A stretch of DNA of 64,000 bases from WHSW01 sp963742205 (GCA_963742205.1 CAVUKZ010000011.1:124001-188000), one strand, 5' to 3'. Counted from the first letter of the stretch, positions 24,602 through 33,308 are shown. A program made the numbers and translations. The notes: generated by a model not told the origin, from the letters alone.

Positions 24602-26041
24602 TTGAGTCACGACGGCCACGGTCCGTGGGCCCGGCGGACCCCGGGCGACGCCGAGCGACGCGCGCTCGCGGAGGCCGATACGGAGCCGTTCTGGCTCACG
24701 GCCCCTGAGCGCCCACCGGCTCGCCCCCCGCTGACCGGCAGCGTCGATTGCGACCTGGCGATCGTGGGCGGAGGGCTCAGCGGGCTCTGGGCCGCGCTGC
24801 TCGCGGTCGAGCGGGACCCGGGCCGCGAGGTCGTGCTGCTCGAGCGCGAGCGTCTGGCCAACGCAGCGAGCGGGCGCAACGGCGGCTTTATGTCCTCCTT
24901 CCTCACCCACGGGGTGGCAAACGGCATGGCCCGGTTCGCCGACGAGATGCCGGTGCTCGAGCGGCTCGGGCTGGAGAACTTCGCCGCGATCCGAGAGACC
25001 CTCGAGCGGCTCGAGATCGACTGCGATTACGAGGCCACCGGCGAGCTCGACGCCGCCGTCGAGCCCCACGAGGTCGAGTGGCTCACCGAGGAAGCTGAGG
25101 CACTGCGCGCGCTTGGGCACGAGGTCGACGTGCTCGATCGCGAGGCCGCGCGCGCCGAGGTCCACTCGCCGATCTACGAGGGCGCCCTCTGGCGGCGGTC
25201 CGGCTCCGCGCTCGTGCATCCGGCAAAGCTCGGCTGGGGCCTCGCCCGCGAGGCCGAGCGCGCGGGCGTGCGGATCCACGAGGGCTCCGCGGTGAAGTGG
25301 GTCCGCTCAGGGGGCGCCGGAGTGCTGCTCGCAACCGACGCCGGCGCCGTGCGCGCGCGCCAGGTGTTGCTTGCGACCAGCGCCTTTCCCGCCCTGCTCG
25401 GGGAGATCCGGCGGCGGATCGTGCCCGTGTGGGACTACGTGCTGGTGACCGAGCCGCTCGGAGCCGAGCGCCGCGCCGCGATCGGCTGGGCGAACCGCCA
25501 GGGGATCGGCGACGTGAGCAACCAGTTCCACTACTACCGCCTGACGCCCGACGATCGGATCCTCTGGGGCGGCTACGACGCGATCTACGGCTACGGCAAC
25601 TCGCTTGACCGCCGACGCGAGCAGCGCGAGCGGAGCTTCGCCGACCTCGCGGCACACTTCTTCACCGCGTTCCCGCAGCTCGAGGGGATCCGGTTCGCCA
25701 ACCGGTGGGGGGGCGCGATCGACACCTGCAGCCGCTTCTTCGCCTTTCAGGGGACGGCGATGGACGGCCGGGTCGCCTACACGGTCGGCCATACCGGGCT
25801 CGGCGTGGGCGCCAGCCGCTTCGGGGCCGGGATGGCGCTCGACCTGCTCGCCGGCCGCGAGACGGAGGCCTCGAGGCTGCGCGCGATGCGGTCGAAGCCG
25901 TTCCCGTTCCCGCCCGAGCCGTTGCGCTGGGCGGCGATCGAGCTCACCCGCAACCGGCTCGCGGCGGCCGACCGCAACGGCGGCAAGCGCGGGCTGTGGC
26001 TGCGAACGCTCGACCGGCTCGGGCTCGGCTACGACAGCTGA
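24602..26041 (+). CDS. FAD-dependent amine oxidase/dehydrogenase (DAO family)
   Basis: Oxidises an amino group with FAD; similar in layout to gamma-glutamylputrescine oxidase PuuB. The dinucleotide fold is DLAIVGGGLSGLWAALL near residue 53, then LLERERLANAASGRNGGFMSSF, the DAO-family flavin motif. A second substrate region is RWGGAIDTCSRFFAFQG and the closing GHTGLGVGASRFGAGMALDLL. TTG 24602 is chosen because CCGAGGCG precedes it; earlier frame is antisense to the membrane gene. The downstream aminotransferase suggests joint use in amine or amino-acid breakdown. Confidence 0.85.
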   Translation: MSHDGHGPWARRTPGDAERRALAEADTEPFWLTAPERPPARPPLTGSVDCDLAIVGGGLSGLWAALLAVERDPGREVVLLERERLANAASGRNGGFMSSFLTHGVANGMARFADEMPVLERLGLENFAAIRETLERLEIDCDYEATGELDAAVEPHEVEWLTEEAEALRALGHEVDVLDREAARAEVHSPIYEGALWRRSGSALVHPAKLGWGLAREAERAGVRIHEGSAVKWVRSGGAGVLLATDAGAVRARQVLLATSAFPALLGEIRRRIVPVWDYVLVTEPLGAERRAAIGWANRQGIGDVSNQFHYYRLTPDDRILWGGYDAIYGYGNSLDRRREQRERSFADLAAHFFTAFPQLEGIRFANRWGGAIDTCSRFFAFQGTAMDGRVAYTVGHTGLGVGASRFGAGMALDLLAGRETEASRLRAMRSKPFPFPPEPLRWAAIELTRNRLAAADRNGGKRGLWLRTLDRLGLGYDS

Positions 26042-26085
26042 CGGCCTGCGCCAAACTGCCCGGGATGGCGGAGCCGGGCCGCACC

Positions 26086-26113
26086 CGAACGACGAACGAC
26101 GAACGACGAACGA
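26086..26113. repeat. Four tandem copies of heptamer CGAACGA
   Basis: Perfect 7-bp tandem repeat in the 5' region of the aminotransferase gene. Because seven is not a multiple of three, each copy gained or lost moves the frame between the upstream ATG 26065 and the aminotransferase body. Confidence 0.9.
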
Positions 26114-26195
26114 CCCGCCGCCGCACCGCCGCTCCCACACCACCGCCGCCGACCTCGAGCGCTACGGCTCCCTCTTCGCGGAGCGGACCAAGGTC

Positions 26196-27470
26196 ATGCG
26201 CTCCTCGGCGATGCGGGACCTGATGGAGATCACCGCCCGCCCCGAGGTGATCTCGCTCGCCGGAGGGCTCCCCGACACCTCCACCTTCCCGCCCGAGACG
26301 TTCGCGGCGCTGATGACCCGGATCGCCCAGGAGAGCTCGGCTCAGGCGCTTCAGTACGGGCCGACCGAGGGCTTCACCGAGACCCGGGAGTGCATCCGCG
26401 AGGTGATGCGCGCCGAGGGCATGGACCCCGACCCGGAGGACGTGATCGTCACCACCGGTGGCCAGCAGGCCATCGACCTCGTGGCCAAGACGCTCGTCGA
26501 TCCCGGCGACGTCGTGATCTGCGAGGCGCCGACGTACCCCGGCGCCGTCCCCGTGTTCTGCTCCTACCAGGCCGAGACCGTGCAGATCGAGGTGGATTCC
26601 GACGGGATGCGCATCGACGAGCTCGAGGCCGTCTGCGACCGGCTCGCCGCGGCCGGCCGGCGGCCCAAGTTCGTCTACTCGGTGCCGAGCTTCCAGAACC
26701 CCTCCGGCGTGACGATGTCGCCGGAGCGCCGGGAGCGGTTGGTGGCCCTGGCGCGGGAGCGCGAGCTCCTCGTGGTCGAGGACAATCCCTACGGCTTGTT
26801 GCGGTACGAGGGCGAGCCCTACGAGCCGCTCTACAAGCTCGACGGGGGCGACTACGTGCTCTACCTGGGGACGCTGTCGAAGATCCTCTCGCCGGGGATC
26901 CGGCTGGGCTGGCTCTGCGCGCCGCCGCCGGTGATGGAGAAGGTCGTACTCGGCAAGCAAGCCGCCGACCTCTGCACGTCGACCCTCACCCAGTACCTCG
27001 TCCGCGAGTACTTCGCCGAGGGCCGCTGGCGCGAGTACGTCGACGACCTCCGCGGCATCTACCGCGAGCGCCGCGACGCGATGCTCGACGCGCTCGAGGA
27101 CTACTTCCCCGAGGGTGCCCGCTGGTCGCGTCCCGGCGGGGGGCTGTTCTGCTGGGCGACGCTCCCCTCCTACATCGACACCACGGACCTGCTTGCCAAG
27201 GCGCTGCGCGACAACGTCGCCTTCGTCCCCGGCGCGGCCGCCTACGTCGACGGCCGCGGGGGCTCGTCGATGCGGCTCAACTTCTCCGCCTCGACGCCGG
27301 ACGAGATCCGCGAGGGCATCCGCCGCATCGGCGCCGTGATCGGCGCTCAGGTCGACCTCTACGAAAGCATCACCAACGTTCCGCCCGCCTCCTCCGCTTC
27401 GCGTCCGGGGGCGGCCGGGTCAGCCGAGGGTTCGGTGGTGCCCTTCCGGCGCCCCGCAGAATCCGAATGA
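26196..27470 (+). CDS. PLP-dependent aminotransferase, 2-aminoadipate/MocR-type
   Basis: Fold type I aminotransferase, similar to LysN and related multi-substrate transaminases. It has MRSSAMRDLMEI, PEVISLAGGLPD, the cofactor-stacking region TTGGQQAIDLVAK, the Asn/Pro substrate block SVPSFQNPSGVTM, and the PLP lysine in LGTLSKILSPGIRLGW. ATG 26196 is the first canonical in-frame start, but the open frame continues upstream with family-like sequence (DLERYGSLFAERTKV). The true start is probably earlier and lost across the heptamer array. The C-terminal tail carries a 50-bp in-frame repeat. The end overlaps ddl (ATGA). Confidence 0.87.
   Translation: MRSSAMRDLMEITARPEVISLAGGLPDTSTFPPETFAALMTRIAQESSAQALQYGPTEGFTETRECIREVMRAEGMDPDPEDVIVTTGGQQAIDLVAKTLVDPGDVVICEAPTYPGAVPVFCSYQAETVQIEVDSDGMRIDELEAVCDRLAAAGRRPKFVYSVPSFQNPSGVTMSPERRERLVALARERELLVVEDNPYGLLRYEGEPYEPLYKLDGGDYVLYLGTLSKILSPGIRLGWLCAPPPVMEKVVLGKQAADLCTSTLTQYLVREYFAEGRWREYVDDLRGIYRERRDAMLDALEDYFPEGARWSRPGGGLFCWATLPSYIDTTDLLAKALRDNVAFVPGAAAYVDGRGGSSMRLNFSASTPDEIREGIRRIGAVIGAQVDLYESITNVPPASSASRPGAAGSAEGSVVPFRRPAESE
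27381..27430. repeat. 50-bp in-frame coding repeat, copy C
   Basis: Encodes PPASSASRPGAAGSAEG near the aminotransferase C-terminus. It matches 30723-30772 (other strand) at 46 of 50 bases; the last 26 bases are identical. Both copies are read in the same frame by their host genes. Confidence 0.85.
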
Positions 27471-28414
27471 AGGTCGCGGTACTCAAGGGCGGTCGTGGCC
27501 TGGAGCGCCAGGTCTCCCTGCGCAGCGGCGCGCGGGTCGAGGACGCGCTCGTCGCGCTCGGCCACGAGGTGGTGCCGATCGACGTCGGCGCCGAGCTGGT
27601 GGCGACGCTCCAGCGCGAGCGCCCGGAGGTCGCGTTCGTCGCCCTGCACGGGCCGGGTGGCGAGGACGGCACGGTGCAGGAGCTGCTCGAGATCCTCGGC
27701 GTCCCGTACACGGGCCCCGGCGTCCGCGCGTGCGGGCGGTCGATCGACAAGGTCTCCGCCAAGCACGAGCTGCGCATCGCCGGCGTCCCAACCCCCGACT
27801 GGGCCGCCTTTAACTCGCTGGCGTTTCGCGAGCTCGGCGCCGCCGACGCGCTCGAAGCGATCGGCGCCGGGCTCGGGTTTCCGCTGGTCGTCAAGCCGGC
27901 GGCCGGGGGATCCTCGCTCGGCGTGCGCTTCGCGGCCGCGGCGGACGAGGTCCCCGAAGCGCTCGTGGCCGCCTTCTCCTACGACGATCGGGTCCTGCTC
28001 GAGCGTCACGTCGAGGGCCGAGAGCTCGCGGTCTCGCTGCTCAACGGAATCGCACTACCGGCCGTCGAGGCGCGTCCGCGCGACGAGGACCGGTTCAGCT
28101 ACGAGGCCCGTTATGAGATCGGGCGCACCGATTACCGCTGCCCGGCCGACCTCGGCGCGGCGGAGGGGCTGGTCCTCGACGCCGCGCTGCGCACCTGGGA
28201 CGTGCTCGGGTTCGACGGCTTCGGCCGCGTCGACATGATCCTCGCCGACGACGGGCCGCAGGTGCTGGAGGCGAACGCGATCCCGGGCCTCACGGACACC
28301 TCGCTGCTGCCGATGGCCGCCGAGGCGGCCGGCATGTCCTTCGAGCGGCTCTGCGACCGCCTGCTCGACCTCGCGTTGGAGCGGGCCGGCGTCGGCGAGC
28401 CGCTTGGCAACTAG
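27467..28414 (+). CDS. ddl: D-alanine-D-alanine ligase (first of two)
   Basis: ATP-grasp ligase making the D-Ala-D-Ala dipeptide of peptidoglycan. Opening MKVAVLKGGRGLERQVSLRSG, then ALHGPGGEDGTVQELLE, the ATP-grasp loop PLVVKPAAGGSSLGV, GRVDMIL and the Mg/product motif VLEANAIPGLTDTSLLP. 315 aa. ATG 27467 overlaps the aminotransferase stop by 4 nt. The opening has GRGLERQVS where the second copy (61.6 kb) has GRSSEREVS, the usual form. The divergence may mean a changed substrate such as another D-amino acid or a peptide ligation. Confidence 0.86.
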   Translation: MKVAVLKGGRGLERQVSLRSGARVEDALVALGHEVVPIDVGAELVATLQRERPEVAFVALHGPGGEDGTVQELLEILGVPYTGPGVRACGRSIDKVSAKHELRIAGVPTPDWAAFNSLAFRELGAADALEAIGAGLGFPLVVKPAAGGSSLGVRFAAAADEVPEALVAAFSYDDRVLLERHVEGRELAVSLLNGIALPAVEARPRDEDRFSYEARYEIGRTDYRCPADLGAAEGLVLDAALRTWDVLGFDGFGRVDMILADDGPQVLEANAIPGLTDTSLLPMAAEAAGMSFERLCDRLLDLALERAGVGEPLGN

Positions 28415-29202
28415 CCCTGGTCCAGCGCCCGCGCGACGAAGTCCGTGATCGCCGCGCGGACCCGCTCGCTGCCGGGGCCGGCGAGCAGGTCGACGCCGTG
28501 GTCGGTGCCCGGCACGAGCAGGATCTCGTTGAGCTTCGCGGGCGTCGCCTCGTGCAGCTGGACCGTCTCCTTGCCGAACGTCGTGTACCCGTCCCGGCGG
28601 GACCCCGCGTAGAGGATCGGCAGCTCCACCTCGCGGGCCTCGGGGAGGATGTCCGGATACTGGGCGACCGCACGCTCGCCCGAGAGGCTGACGACCGCGT
28701 CCACGCCGGGGGAGTCCTTCGCGCCGAGCTCCACCACCGCGCGTCCGCCGACGGAGGCCCCGATCGCGACGACCTGCTCGGCGCCCGCCTTGCTCAGCGC
28801 CATCGCGGTCGCGCGTAGCTGCTCGGGGCTGCCGATGTCGCCGTACTCGAACACCGCCACGCGCGCCCCGTGATCGACCAGCCCGTTGGCGTACGCGATC
28901 CACTCGCAGGGGTCGTTGTTGCTGTCGTTGGCGAAGACGTAGCCGGTGCGCCCATCGCCAAAGGTCGCCGCCTGCACGTCCTGGGAGCCGGCGTGAACGG
29001 CGAGCGGCTTCCAGGGCGCGGCCGCCTTACCGCACAGCGAGACCGCGTCCTCGTCCCGCTGGCGGCTCGGCTTGGCGCTGGTCGTGGAGGTCGACGTCGT
29101 GGTCGACGCCACCGGCGCGCTGGTGGTCTCGTCGTCGCTCCCGCAGCCGGCGAGGACGGCTGCGGCCATGAGGGCCGCGATGAACGGGGCGACGAGCCTC
29201 AT
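28411..29202 (-). CDS. Alpha/beta-hydrolase lipoprotein
   Basis: An exported lipoprotein: signal MRLVAPFIAALMAAAVLAGC with lipobox LAGC at residues 17-20, then a Thr/Ser linker. The body (about residues 55-260) has an alpha/beta hydrolase layout with GASVGGRA as the nucleophile elbow (Ser), an Asp region VVSLSG and a closing GTDHGVDLL His. This is similar to dienelactone-hydrolase or esterase lipoproteins. ATG 29202 fits the signal; longer frame to 29226 adds eight residues. Converges on ddl with a 4-nt overlap. Confidence 0.72.
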   Translation of the reverse strand: MRLVAPFIAALMAAAVLAGCGSDDETTSAPVASTTTSTSTTSAKPSRQRDEDAVSLCGKAAAPWKPLAVHAGSQDVQAATFGDGRTGYVFANDSNNDPCEWIAYANGLVDHGARVAVFEYGDIGSPEQLRATAMALSKAGAEQVVAIGASVGGRAVVELGAKDSPGVDAVVSLSGERAVAQYPDILPEAREVELPILYAGSRRDGYTTFGKETVQLHEATPAKLNEILLVPGTDHGVDLLAGPGSERVRAAITDFVARALDQG

Positions 29203-29261
29203 GCCTGCACACATACCCCCAGGCACGAGGTGACGCCACCTTTGCGATCTTCTAAAAGCGT

Positions 29262-29912
29262 TCAGTCCACGAGCCGCCGCTCCACGGCCCAGCGGCTCAG
29301 CTCGTGGCGGTTCGAGAGCTGCAGCTTGCGCAGCACGGCGCTCACGTGTGCCTCGACCGTCTTCGGCGAGATCGAGAGCTCGAGCGCGACCTCCTTGTAG
29401 AGGTAGCCGCGGGCGATCAGGCGCAGAACCTCGCGCTCGCGGGTGGTCAGCTGGTCGAGCTCGGGGTCTGCCTCCGCTTCGGTGATCTTCCCCGCGAAGG
29501 CGTCGAGCACGAAGCCGGCCAGGCGGGGGCTGAAGACGGCGTCGCCGTCGCGCACGCGGGCGATCGCACCGGCCAGCTCGGGGCCGGAGATCGTCTTCGT
29601 CACGTACCCGCGGGCCCCGGCGCGCACGACCGCGATCACGTCCTCGGCGGCGTCGGAGACCGAGAGGGCGAGGAACCGCTGCGCCGGGTTCTCGGCCGTG
29701 GTCCTGCGGATCACCTCGACCCCGCCGCCGCCGGGCATGTGGACGTCGAGGAGGACGACGTCGGGGCGCTCCCGGACGATCATCGGCACCGCCTCCTCGA
29801 CCGAGCCCACGTCGCCGAGGACGTCGACCAGCCCCTCGAGCTCGGCGCGCACGCCGCTGCGAAAGATCGCGTGGTCATCGACGATCACCACGCTCGGCAT
29901 CGGGGCGCTCAT
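29262..29912 (-). CDS. LuxR/NarL-type response regulator
   Basis: Receiver domain (residues about 6-122) with acidic pocket D12-D13, phospho-acceptor D56 in LLDVHMPGGGG and the lysine in VTKTIS. A C-terminal LuxR helix-turn-helix follows (about 150-210: LTTREREVLRLIARGYLYKE, then SPKTVEAHVSAVLRKL). Partner of the histidine kinase encoded just upstream, with ATGA overlap. Likely output is its own PspC/LiaF-like operon and envelope-stress genes. Confidence 0.92.
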   Translation of the reverse strand: MSAPMPSVVIVDDHAIFRSGVRAELEGLVDVLGDVGSVEEAVPMIVRERPDVVLLDVHMPGGGGVEVIRRTTAENPAQRFLALSVSDAAEDVIAVVRAGARGYVTKTISGPELAGAIARVRDGDAVFSPRLAGFVLDAFAGKITEAEADPELDQLTTREREVLRLIARGYLYKEVALELSISPKTVEAHVSAVLRKLQLSNRHELSRWAVERRLVD

Positions 29913-31195
29913 TCGGGCCTCATCTCCATCGCCAGTTCGACCTCGGTCCCGGCGCCGGGCGAGGAGTTGACCGTCGCCCTGCCGCCGTGGCGCTCCATCC
30001 TGCCGATGATCGACTCCCGCACGCCGCGCCGGTCCGCCGGCACGGTCGCCGGGTCAAAGCCGGCGCCCCGGTCGCGGACGAACACCTGCGCGCGGTCCGG
30101 GCCCATCTCCGCGTACACCGCGACGGCCCCGGCGTCGGCCGCGAACTTGGCGGCGTTGGTGAGCGCCTCGCGCGTGGCCGCGACGAGGGCGGCGCCGCGC
30201 TCGTCGAGCGGCCGGTCGCCGACGGCGACGACATCGATCGCCACCGAGTGCGCGTCCTCCACCTCGGCCGCGACCGCCTCGATCGCGGCCGCGAGGCTGT
30301 CGCCGCGGTCGCCGGCGGAGCCGTCGAAGAGCCAGGCACGGAGCTCCCGCTCCTGACGCCTGGCGAGCGCCGCCACCTCGCGCGGGTCATCGGCGCGCTT
30401 CTGCATCAGCGTCAGCGTCTGCAACACCGAGTCGTGCAGGTGAGCGGCCAGCTCGGCGCGCTCCTGGGAGCGAATGCGCTCGGCGCGCTCGAGGGCCAGG
30501 TTGCGACCGAGGCGCCACAGGAACGGCGCCAGGATGAGACCGAGCGCGACGGCGGCGACCACCACGGCCAGGACCACGTCCCGGGCCTGGCCGAGGACGC
30601 CGTTCGCGTACAGGAACAGCAGCGCCGCGCCGAGCACGAGGGCGACGCCGAAGCCACCCCGGTAGAGGTCGGCGACCCCGCGTCGGGCAACGGCGGCCTC
30701 GGCGGCTTCCTCGGCCGGCCGTCCCTCGGCTGACCCGGCCGCCCCCGGAGGCGGAGTCGAGGAGGCGGGCGGAGCGTTCGTGTTCTGGCGCCACAGCAGG
30801 GCGGCGCCACCGACGGCCAGGATCAGCGGCCACACGAGCGCGTCGGACCACCAGAGGCCGAGCTCCCGCAGGACCAGCAGGCCCGACAGGGTCAAAAAGC
30901 AAACGCCGGCGGCAACCCGCCAGTTGCCGACGGGTACGCGCTCGAACAGCCGCTCGACCGGATTCACCAGGCCCGGGTCGGGGCTCGGGCCGGGCTCGAT
31001 GAAGATCCAGGCGAGCACGTAGGCCCCGAGCGCGCCCCCGGCGGTCACGATCGTCGCGAGGACGAAGCCGACCCGCACCAGCACCGGGTCGACGCCGAGG
31101 CGGCGTGCGAGCCCCGCGCAGACGCCGGCGACGATCGCGTTCGAGCGATCGCGCGTCAGGCGCGGGCGCGGCGCGGTGGAGGCGGCCTGCGTCAG
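29909..31195 (-). CDS. PspC-domain sensor histidine kinase
   Basis: Order of parts: an N-terminal PspC domain (SNAIVAGVCAGLARRLGVDPVLVRVGF), further membrane helices, a linker carrying a 50-bp coding repeat (PPASSTPPPGAAGSAEG), two more helices, then a HisKA_3 domain with AAHLHDSVLQTLTLM and an HATPase with TREALTNAAKFA and RDRGAGFDP. This is a NarL-group kinase. The PspC domain is in frame but has no ATG, GTG or TTG start. CTG 31195, with GGGAG 7 nt upstream, is taken as start. GTG 31084 is the first canonical start but would cut the PspC domain in half. Confidence 0.83.
   Translation of the reverse strand: MTQAASTAPRPRLTRDRSNAIVAGVCAGLARRLGVDPVLVRVGFVLATIVTAGGALGAYVLAWIFIEPGPSPDPGLVNPVERLFERVPVGNWRVAAGVCFLTLSGLLVLRELGLWWSDALVWPLILAVGGAALLWRQNTNAPPASSTPPPGAAGSAEGRPAEEAAEAAVARRGVADLYRGGFGVALVLGAALLFLYANGVLGQARDVVLAVVVAAVALGLILAPFLWRLGRNLALERAERIRSQERAELAAHLHDSVLQTLTLMQKRADDPREVAALARRQERELRAWLFDGSAGDRGDSLAAAIEAVAAEVEDAHSVAIDVVAVGDRPLDERGAALVAATREALTNAAKFAADAGAVAVYAEMGPDRAQVFVRDRGAGFDPATVPADRRGVRESIIGRMERHGGRATVNSSPGAGTEVELAMEMRPE
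30723..30772. repeat. 50-bp in-frame coding repeat, copy D
   Basis: Reverse complement partner of 27381-27430 with four mismatches. It lies in a cytoplasmic linker between membrane helices of the PspC sensor kinase, where insertion would be tolerated. Confidence 0.85.
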
Positions 31196-31196
31196 C

Positions 31197-31382
31197 TCAC
31201 GGCTCCCGGTTCTCGTCGATCCCGCTGATCAGGAGGATGGCCCCGATCACCGCCGAGACGATCGCCCCGAACAGCCCGAGGCTGAGCGAAAGGGCGTCCT
31301 CCTGGTCGGCGAGCAGGAGGACGCCCATCGCGATCACCCCGATCCCGGCGGCGAGGGAGACCCGGTCGGGGCGGCGGTTCAC
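31197..31382 (-). CDS. Small two-helix membrane protein, 61 aa
   Basis: Basic start (MNRRPDRVS), two hydrophobic helices (AAGIGVIAMGVLLLA and LFGAIVSAVIGAILLISGI) joined by a short acidic loop, and a polar end. GTG 31382 overlaps the stop of the PspC/LiaF-like gene (GTGA). The stop lies 1 nt before the CTG start of the kinase. It is probably an accessory subunit of the stress module, but has no recognised family. Confidence 0.7.
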   Translation of the reverse strand: MNRRPDRVSLAAGIGVIAMGVLLLADQEDALSLSLGLFGAIVSAVIGAILLISGIDENREP

Positions 31383-32611
31383 TCCGGCTTCGCCCCTCGG
31401 TCGCCGCCCTTGCGGTGCGAGTCGGTGCCGCCGTTGTCAACGGGCGGCTGCGGCTCGGTGCAGGCCGCGGTCAACGCCGCGGCCATCGCGTCGCGGTTCT
31501 CGGACTCGCCGAACCGGAAATGCTCGTGGCCATCCAAGTCGGCGTCGTCGTCGTTGATCACGACCAGCTCGCCGAGGTCGACCTCGCCGGTGAGGTCGAG
31601 GCGCGGGGTCGCGGTCGAGCCCGCGTTCGCCTGGCTGTGGACGTCGACCCCGTCGGAGTCGTCGCCGGCGATCCGCAGGTCGCCGGCACGCGCGTCGAGA
31701 TCCGTGGTCACGCAGACGTTCGACGGCACCGCGACCACGCCCTGGCCGATGCCGACGTCGACGTTGAGGTCGACGACGGTGTCGTCCTGCCAGTCCAGCT
31801 GGCGCAGGTCGATCTGGAGGCGGCCGATGCCGAGCTCATACCCCTCCGGCACCGAGGCGGCCGAGAGCGGCCGGTAGGTGCGCTCGCCGATCCCGTCGCC
31901 GAACGAGACGTCGGCCGCGGAGACGACGCCGAGCGGGATCGCCACCGCCAGCGCCGGGGCGATCAGCCAGCGGGCGCCGCCGTTGAAGGCGGCCAGCGCC
32001 AACGCCGCGCCCACGGCGATCACGATGATCGCGACGAGGACCCCGTGCCCGGTGGCCGCGGCCCAGGCGGCGCCGACGGCCACGATCGACAAGCCGATGA
32101 ACGCCGCGAAGGCGATCAACACCGTGCCCAGGATCCCGCCGGAACGCGATCGGCCACGAGCCCGCCGGGCGATCAGGATCGCGGCGCCGACGAGCAGGGC
32201 GACGAACAGGAAGGGGCTCCAGAAGAAGCCGTGGCCCCACCACCCGGGGCCGTCGAACACGCCCCAGCTGAGCGCGACCACGACGAGCGCGACTCCGGCG
32301 CCGATCGCCAGGACCCGCGAGCGCTCGGCCGGGGGCGGACCGACCTCGCCGCCCTCGGTCGGCTCGGATGGGACGAACAGGGCCAGCGCCGCGTAGGCGA
32401 TGACGCCGAGGCCGCCGAAGAAGATCGAGATCGCGAACGCGATCCGGACGATCACCGGGTCGACGTTGAAGTAGCGCGCGAGGCCGCCGGCGACGCCGGC
32501 GATCATCCGGTCGCGGCGGGAGCGCAGCAGCCGCCGCGGGCCTCCGGATGGCGGCGGGTCCGGCGGCGGCTCGCCGGCTGGCAGTTGGGCGGTGGTGTCC
32601 TGGTCGCTCAT
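31379..32611 (-). CDS. PspC-domain protein with LiaF/DUF4097-like C-terminal region
   Basis: PspC domain at about residues 27-85 (LRSRRDRMIAGVAGGLARYF, then NVDPVIVRIAFAI), several more membrane helices to about residue 230, then an extracytoplasmic beta-rich region (VVDLNVDVGIGQGVVAVP, LDARAGDLRIAGDDSDG) like the adhesin-fold part of LiaF. Such proteins inhibit or tune cell-envelope stress kinases. The ATG 32611 has a strong AGGAGG site 7 nt upstream (32619-32624). It heads a four-gene run ending in the response regulator. Confidence 0.82.
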   Translation of the reverse strand: MSDQDTTAQLPAGEPPPDPPPSGGPRRLLRSRRDRMIAGVAGGLARYFNVDPVIVRIAFAISIFFGGLGVIAYAALALFVPSEPTEGGEVGPPPAERSRVLAIGAGVALVVVALSWGVFDGPGWWGHGFFWSPFLFVALLVGAAILIARRARGRSRSGGILGTVLIAFAAFIGLSIVAVGAAWAAATGHGVLVAIIVIAVGAALALAAFNGGARWLIAPALAVAIPLGVVSAADVSFGDGIGERTYRPLSAASVPEGYELGIGRLQIDLRQLDWQDDTVVDLNVDVGIGQGVVAVPSNVCVTTDLDARAGDLRIAGDDSDGVDVHSQANAGSTATPRLDLTGEVDLGELVVINDDDADLDGHEHFRFGESENRDAMAAALTAACTEPQPPVDNGGTDSHRKGGDRGAKPE

Positions 32612-32729
32612 CGTCGTTCCTCCTGGGATCGTTGTCGATGAGTCCAGGGTCGCGCCGCTTCGGCGTCGCGTCTATTGGGGATCACCCTGAGCGGTCCCGG
32701 ATCGTCCCCGGGCGGGTGGTTGCGGGTTC

Positions 32730-33221
32730 CTACTCGGTGCCGCCCGCGAAGTCCTCGGGCGAGACCTCGTCGAGGAAGTCCTTGAACTTCTCCACAACCT
32801 CCTCTTGGTCCTCGACCTCGTGCTCGAACTCGATCGACGACTCGTCGATCACGTCCTCGGCCGCGAAGATGGGCGCCTGGCAGCGGACCGCGAGCGCGAT
32901 CGCGTCGGAGGGCCGCGAGTCGATCTCGATCTCCGAGCCGTTGACCGAGATCGTGATCGAGGCGTAGAACGTGTTGTCGCGGAGCTCGGTCACCGAGACC
33001 CGCTCGCACTTCGCCTCGAGCTGCTCGAGCAGGTCGTTGAGCAGGTCGTGGGTCATCGGCCGGGGCGTCTGCGCGCCCTGGAGCTTCATCAGGATCGCGG
33101 CGGCCTCGGGGTGGCCGATCCAGATCGGCAGAAAGCGGTTTCCGTCCACGGTCTTCAGCAGCACGATCGGCTGCTTGCCGACCATGTCGAAGCTCACCCC
33201 GTAGATCTGCATCTGCTGCAT
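32730..33221 (-). CDS. Bifunctional nuclease (BFN/DUF151) family protein
   Basis: A 163-residue member of the bifunctional nuclease domain family, described in plants and mycobacteria. Core blocks visible: IVLLKTVDGNRFLPIWIGHPEA, RPMTHDLLNDLL and SRPSDAIALAVRCQAPIF. A coiled, acidic C-terminus (EHEVEDQEEVVEKFKDFL) is typical of actinobacterial members. It stands alone, divergent from the SRPBCC gene. Nuclease activity is known of the family only in part. Confidence 0.9.
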   Translation of the reverse strand: MQQMQIYGVSFDMVGKQPIVLLKTVDGNRFLPIWIGHPEAAAILMKLQGAQTPRPMTHDLLNDLLEQLEAKCERVSVTELRDNTFYASITISVNGSEIEIDSRPSDAIALAVRCQAPIFAAEDVIDESSIEFEHEVEDQEEVVEKFKDFLDEVSPEDFAGGTE

Positions 33222-33308
33222 GCGTTTTCCCGGACGCTGGTCGCTTGGCTCGCCGGACGAGCCATTATAGGTCTGGCTCTCCTACCCACTGATGGGAGAA
33301 TCTCCCGT

